Positions 37,469 to 40,013 of a stretch of DNA of 40,013 bases are shown here, piece after piece. The notes under the pieces are model-generated. The model saw only the letters and a list, made by a program, of their open reading frames with translations, was not told the DNA's origin and searched no databases. Both the position numbers and the translations under genes were made by a program. Numbering within the stretch: the first letter of the stretch is position 1; each line of letters begins with the position of its first letter. The DNA comes from an uncultured Candidatus Saccharibacteria bacterium (GTDB lineage: Bacteria > Patescibacteriota > Saccharimonadia > Saccharimonadales > Saccharimonadaceae), in assembly GCA_947166405.1 (NCBI GenBank), contig CAMVEA010000005.1, positions 1 to 40,013 of the forward strand, written 5' to 3'.

Positions 37469-39660
37469 CCTCCTTTAGAGCAACAAGTCAGTTTCTCGAA
37501 AGGAACATCTCCCTCGAGTCGCCCACAATGCGGACACCTATCTCCAGTAATCACGCCCGAGAATCCGCAAATCGGATCCCGATCGACTGGATGGTTTACT
37601 GACCCATATCCAATCCCCGAATCATGCATTTTTCGTATCACCGCTTCAAAAGCAGCAATATTCTGCGACGGGTCACCATCAAGCTCAATATAGGTAATAT
37701 GCCCTGCGTTACAAAGATTATGATACGGCGCCTCAATCTCAATCTTCTCGAACGCCGAAATCGGATAGTACACCGGAACATGGAACGAATTGGTGTAGAA
37801 TTCTCTATCAGTAACCCCAGGAATCTCACCAAATTCCTTGCGATCAATCTTGGTAAATCGCCCAGCAATCCCCTCGGCCGGAGTCGCAAGTAACGAGAAA
37901 TTCAACTTGTATTTCTTACAATAAGCATCGCATTTCTCGCGCATATGAGTTATGATGTCGAGCCCAAGCTCTCTCGAATCCTCATCCTCGCCGTGATGCT
38001 TACCGGTCATCGCTACTAATGTCTCGGCAAGCCCAATAAACCCAATCGACAAGGTGCCGTGCTTAATCACATCCCGCAGGGTATCATTCATTCCCAGCTT
38101 CTCCGAGCCAAACCAGTTCCCTTGCCCCATCAAGAACGGGAAATTCCTAACATGCTGGTTAGCCTGAAACTCAAACCGCTCTAGCAGCTCATCTTTCACG
38201 AGGTCCATCTTCTCATCCAATTCCTTATAGAACCCATCCCAATCTGCCTCTTTACGTTCGCCCAGGCAAATGCCATGCTTAATGCCAATCCTCACGAGGT
38301 TGACGGTCGTAAACGACAGATTTCCACGCCCGGTCACTATTCCATCACTCTCAGGAAAGACCGATGCGAACACCCTGGTGCGGCATCCCATCGTGGCAAT
38401 CTCGGTGCGATAATCACCAGGCTTGTAATATTTCAGATTGTATGGCGCATCGATAAAGCAAAAATTCGGAAACAATCGCTTCGCCGACACTTCCATCGAC
38501 TTCTTAAATAAATCATAGTTCGGATCACCGGGCTCATAGTTTACACCCGACTTCACCTTGAAAATTGAAATTGGGAAAATCGGCGTCTCGCCTTTGCCAA
38601 GGCCATTCTCAGTCGCCTCAAGCAGGTATTTCGATACTAGTCGCCCTGCTGGCGAAGTGTCGGTACCGAAGTTAATCGAAGTAAACGGTACCTGCGCACC
38701 TGCCCTAGAGTGCATCGTGTTAAGATTATGCACAAAACCCTCCATCGCCTGCAAAGTCTCACGCTCTACATCCTCATTCGATGCTTCCACCACTTCCTTG
38801 GGCCACTTTGCCTTCTTCAGCTTCTCATCATCACCATAATTATAATCGTCTTTTACCTCGAGCGATAGCTTCTTGCCTGCAAACCTGTTGTACTTATCAA
38901 GATTACGCTTCAATGCTTTGCGAAATGATTTATTAACCCCAGGAGCCATTGCATAGTCAAAATTCGGAATCGATTGCCCACCATGCTGCTCATTCTGATT
39001 AGCCTGCAACAGAATCGCCGCCAGCGCTCCATAAGACCCAATCGAATTCGGTGTACGCAAATGTCCATGCCCAGTATTAAATCCACCATTCTCGAATAAT
39101 ACAAACGGATCACTCTGGCAACACGTCAAAGTACCAGTTGCATAGAAATCAAGATCGTGAATATGGATATCTCCATTATCGTGTGCCGCAGCAATATCTG
39201 GCCTAAGAAGCAGCGATTTTGTAAATACCTTCGACCCCTCAGCACCAAACTGCAGCATCTTGCCCATCGCAGAATTACCATCTACGTTTGCATTTGAACG
39301 CTTGACATCAGAATCTTCACTAGCATCAGCATGTGAAATTGTACGATATATCATCATGAGATCAGATTTTGCTTCGCGTCGACGCGACCTCTCCTGACGA
39401 TACCTAATATATTCTCTCGCAGTCTTCTTGAACGATGACTCGAGCAATACTTCCTCCACAATATCCTGAATCTGCTCAACATTAGGAGTACGCGCAGTAA
39501 TCTTCTCCTCAGCTCGCTTCAGCACCTTTTCAGTAATCGCCTTAGCACGATCATATTTAAACTCTTCAGTGGCAAGCCCAGCTTTAGCGATTGCATCAGT
39601 AATTTTTTCTGGGTCAAATTTTACAATTTTCCCATCGCGTTTTACTATTCTTTTAAACAT
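37456..39660 (-). CDS. nrdD: Anaerobic (class III-type) ribonucleoside-triphosphate reductase with N-terminal ATP-cone
   Basis: ATP-cone KRIVKRDGKIVKFDPEKITDAIAKAG; SIPNFDYAMAPGV, MGCRTRVFAS, GRGNLSFTTVNLVRIG; adjacent nrdG; C-terminal CPHCG. Confidence 0.92.
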   Translation of the reverse strand: MFKRIVKRDGKIVKFDPEKITDAIAKAGLATEEFKYDRAKAITEKVLKRAEEKITARTPNVEQIQDIVEEVLLESSFKKTAREYIRYRQERSRRREAKSDLMMIYRTISHADASEDSDVKRSNANVDGNSAMGKMLQFGAEGSKVFTKSLLLRPDIAAAHDNGDIHIHDLDFYATGTLTCCQSDPFVLFENGGFNTGHGHLRTPNSIGSYGALAAILLQANQNEQHGGQSIPNFDYAMAPGVNKSFRKALKRNLDKYNRFAGKKLSLEVKDDYNYGDDEKLKKAKWPKEVVEASNEDVERETLQAMEGFVHNLNTMHSRAGAQVPFTSINFGTDTSPAGRLVSKYLLEATENGLGKGETPIFPISIFKVKSGVNYEPGDPNYDLFKKSMEVSAKRLFPNFCFIDAPYNLKYYKPGDYRTEIATMGCRTRVFASVFPESDGIVTGRGNLSFTTVNLVRIGIKHGICLGERKEADWDGFYKELDEKMDLVKDELLERFEFQANQHVRNFPFLMGQGNWFGSEKLGMNDTLRDVIKHGTLSIGFIGLAETLVAMTGKHHGEDEDSRELGLDIITHMREKCDAYCKKYKLNFSLLATPAEGIAGRFTKIDRKEFGEIPGVTDREFYTNSFHVPVYYPISAFEKIEIEAPYHNLCNAGHITYIELDGDPSQNIAAFEAVIRKMHDSGIGYGSVNHPVDRDPICGFSGVITGDRCPHCGRLEGDVPFEKLTCCSKGGDDK

Positions 39661-39763
39661 AATACCTCCAATTAATTATGTAACGATTATTAATATTTAA
39701 TGCACCTTTTATCAAGATACTGTATAACTATATTATATATAATACCATACTTTTTATTATACA

Positions 39764-39812
39764 ACACCACATATAGTGCTAATGATTATAATCATACCAC
39801 TAAATATGGACA
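39764..39812 (-). promoter_or_regulatory. Two tandem NrdR-box-like sites upstream of nrdD
   Basis: 39764-39779 acaCcAcATaTaGtgc and 39797-39812 ccaCtAaATaTgGaca, compared with my recollection of the NrdR consensus acaCwAtATaTwGtgt; starts 33 bp apart (about 3 helical turns). Confidence 0.55.
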
Positions 39813-39842
39813 TAATGCAATACCTTTTGTCAAATTTTGTTG

Positions 39843-40013
39843 AAAATGTGGATAATATTCTACACATGGTCAAAATAGACTCATCACAATATGGAACCAT
39901 CCACCCTTATTCGTCAAAAACCGCCCATATTACCATCCCTGACTGACAAGCCCTTGGAGGCTCACCATGAAGGGACAGTAATTTCTTGGGCGATTCTTTA
40001 CCTAGGGGACGAA
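39843..40013 (-). repeat. Inverted-repeat copy B of the FISUMP 3' flank, containing the second structured hairpin (39919-39995)
   Basis: Reverse complement begins TTCGTCCCCTAGGTAAAGAATCGCCCAAGAAATTACTGTCCCTTC, matching the sequence directly after the FISUMP stop at 13549; implies a paralogous gene ending just beyond 40013 on the minus strand. Confidence 0.88.

Noticed and set aside
39847-39855. Perfect DnaA box (TGTGGATAA = reverse complement of TTATCCACA)
   Set aside because: Single copy, no cluster and no origin-like context (no dnaA/dnaN or AT-rich repeats); a 9-mer in 40 kb is weak evidence.
1-40013. Alternative genetic code (UGA = Gly, as in some CPR)
   Set aside because: Ribosomal proteins, NusG, P-type ATPase and NrdD read through completely under the standard code; no internal UGA needed.
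1-40013. CRISPR array, transposase, integrase, reverse transcriptase or toxin-antitoxin pair
   Set aside because: Looked for these in the ORF translations and by scanning for regularly spaced repeats; nothing supportable found.

Overview
The window looks like a segment of a small-genome, AT-rich bacterium. It is most consistent with a CPR/Saccharibacteria-like organism, but that is inference from gene content; I ran no search. Housekeeping blocks: rplJ-rplL (+), secE-nusG-rplK-rplA (-, convergent with rplJL), rpmG, a UvrD/AddA-like helicase-nuclease, gpsA, nrdD-nrdG, tRNA-Gln(CTG) and tRNA-Trp(CCA). Accessory blocks: alpha-glucan enzymes (GT35, GT4, GH57, GH97), a cation diffusion facilitator plus P-type ATPase, a large FISUMP-type surface protein, a fused ABC ATPase/FtsX permease divergent from a two-component system, a VTC-domain/DUF4956/beta-helix operon, a CapA-like protein plus class-A beta-lactamase-fold hydrolase, and a sortase. 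Main items for follow-up: (1) the last ~67 codons of the FISUMP gene have a sharp NNC codon skew, as in a diversity-generating-retroelement variable region, and are followed by a structured hairpin recurring in inverted orientation at the extreme right end of the window; (2) a ~79% GC, inverted-repeat-bounded element lies between nrdD and nrdG, and its arm includes the nrdD stop codon; (3) this NrdD lacks a recognisable C-terminal glycyl-radical (RVxGY-type) motif; (4) ribosomal protein L1 has a long LEA-like N-terminal extension; (5) several genes have a -10 hexamer 5-7 nt before the start codon, suggesting leaderless transcripts. No CRISPR array, reverse transcriptase or transposase was seen.
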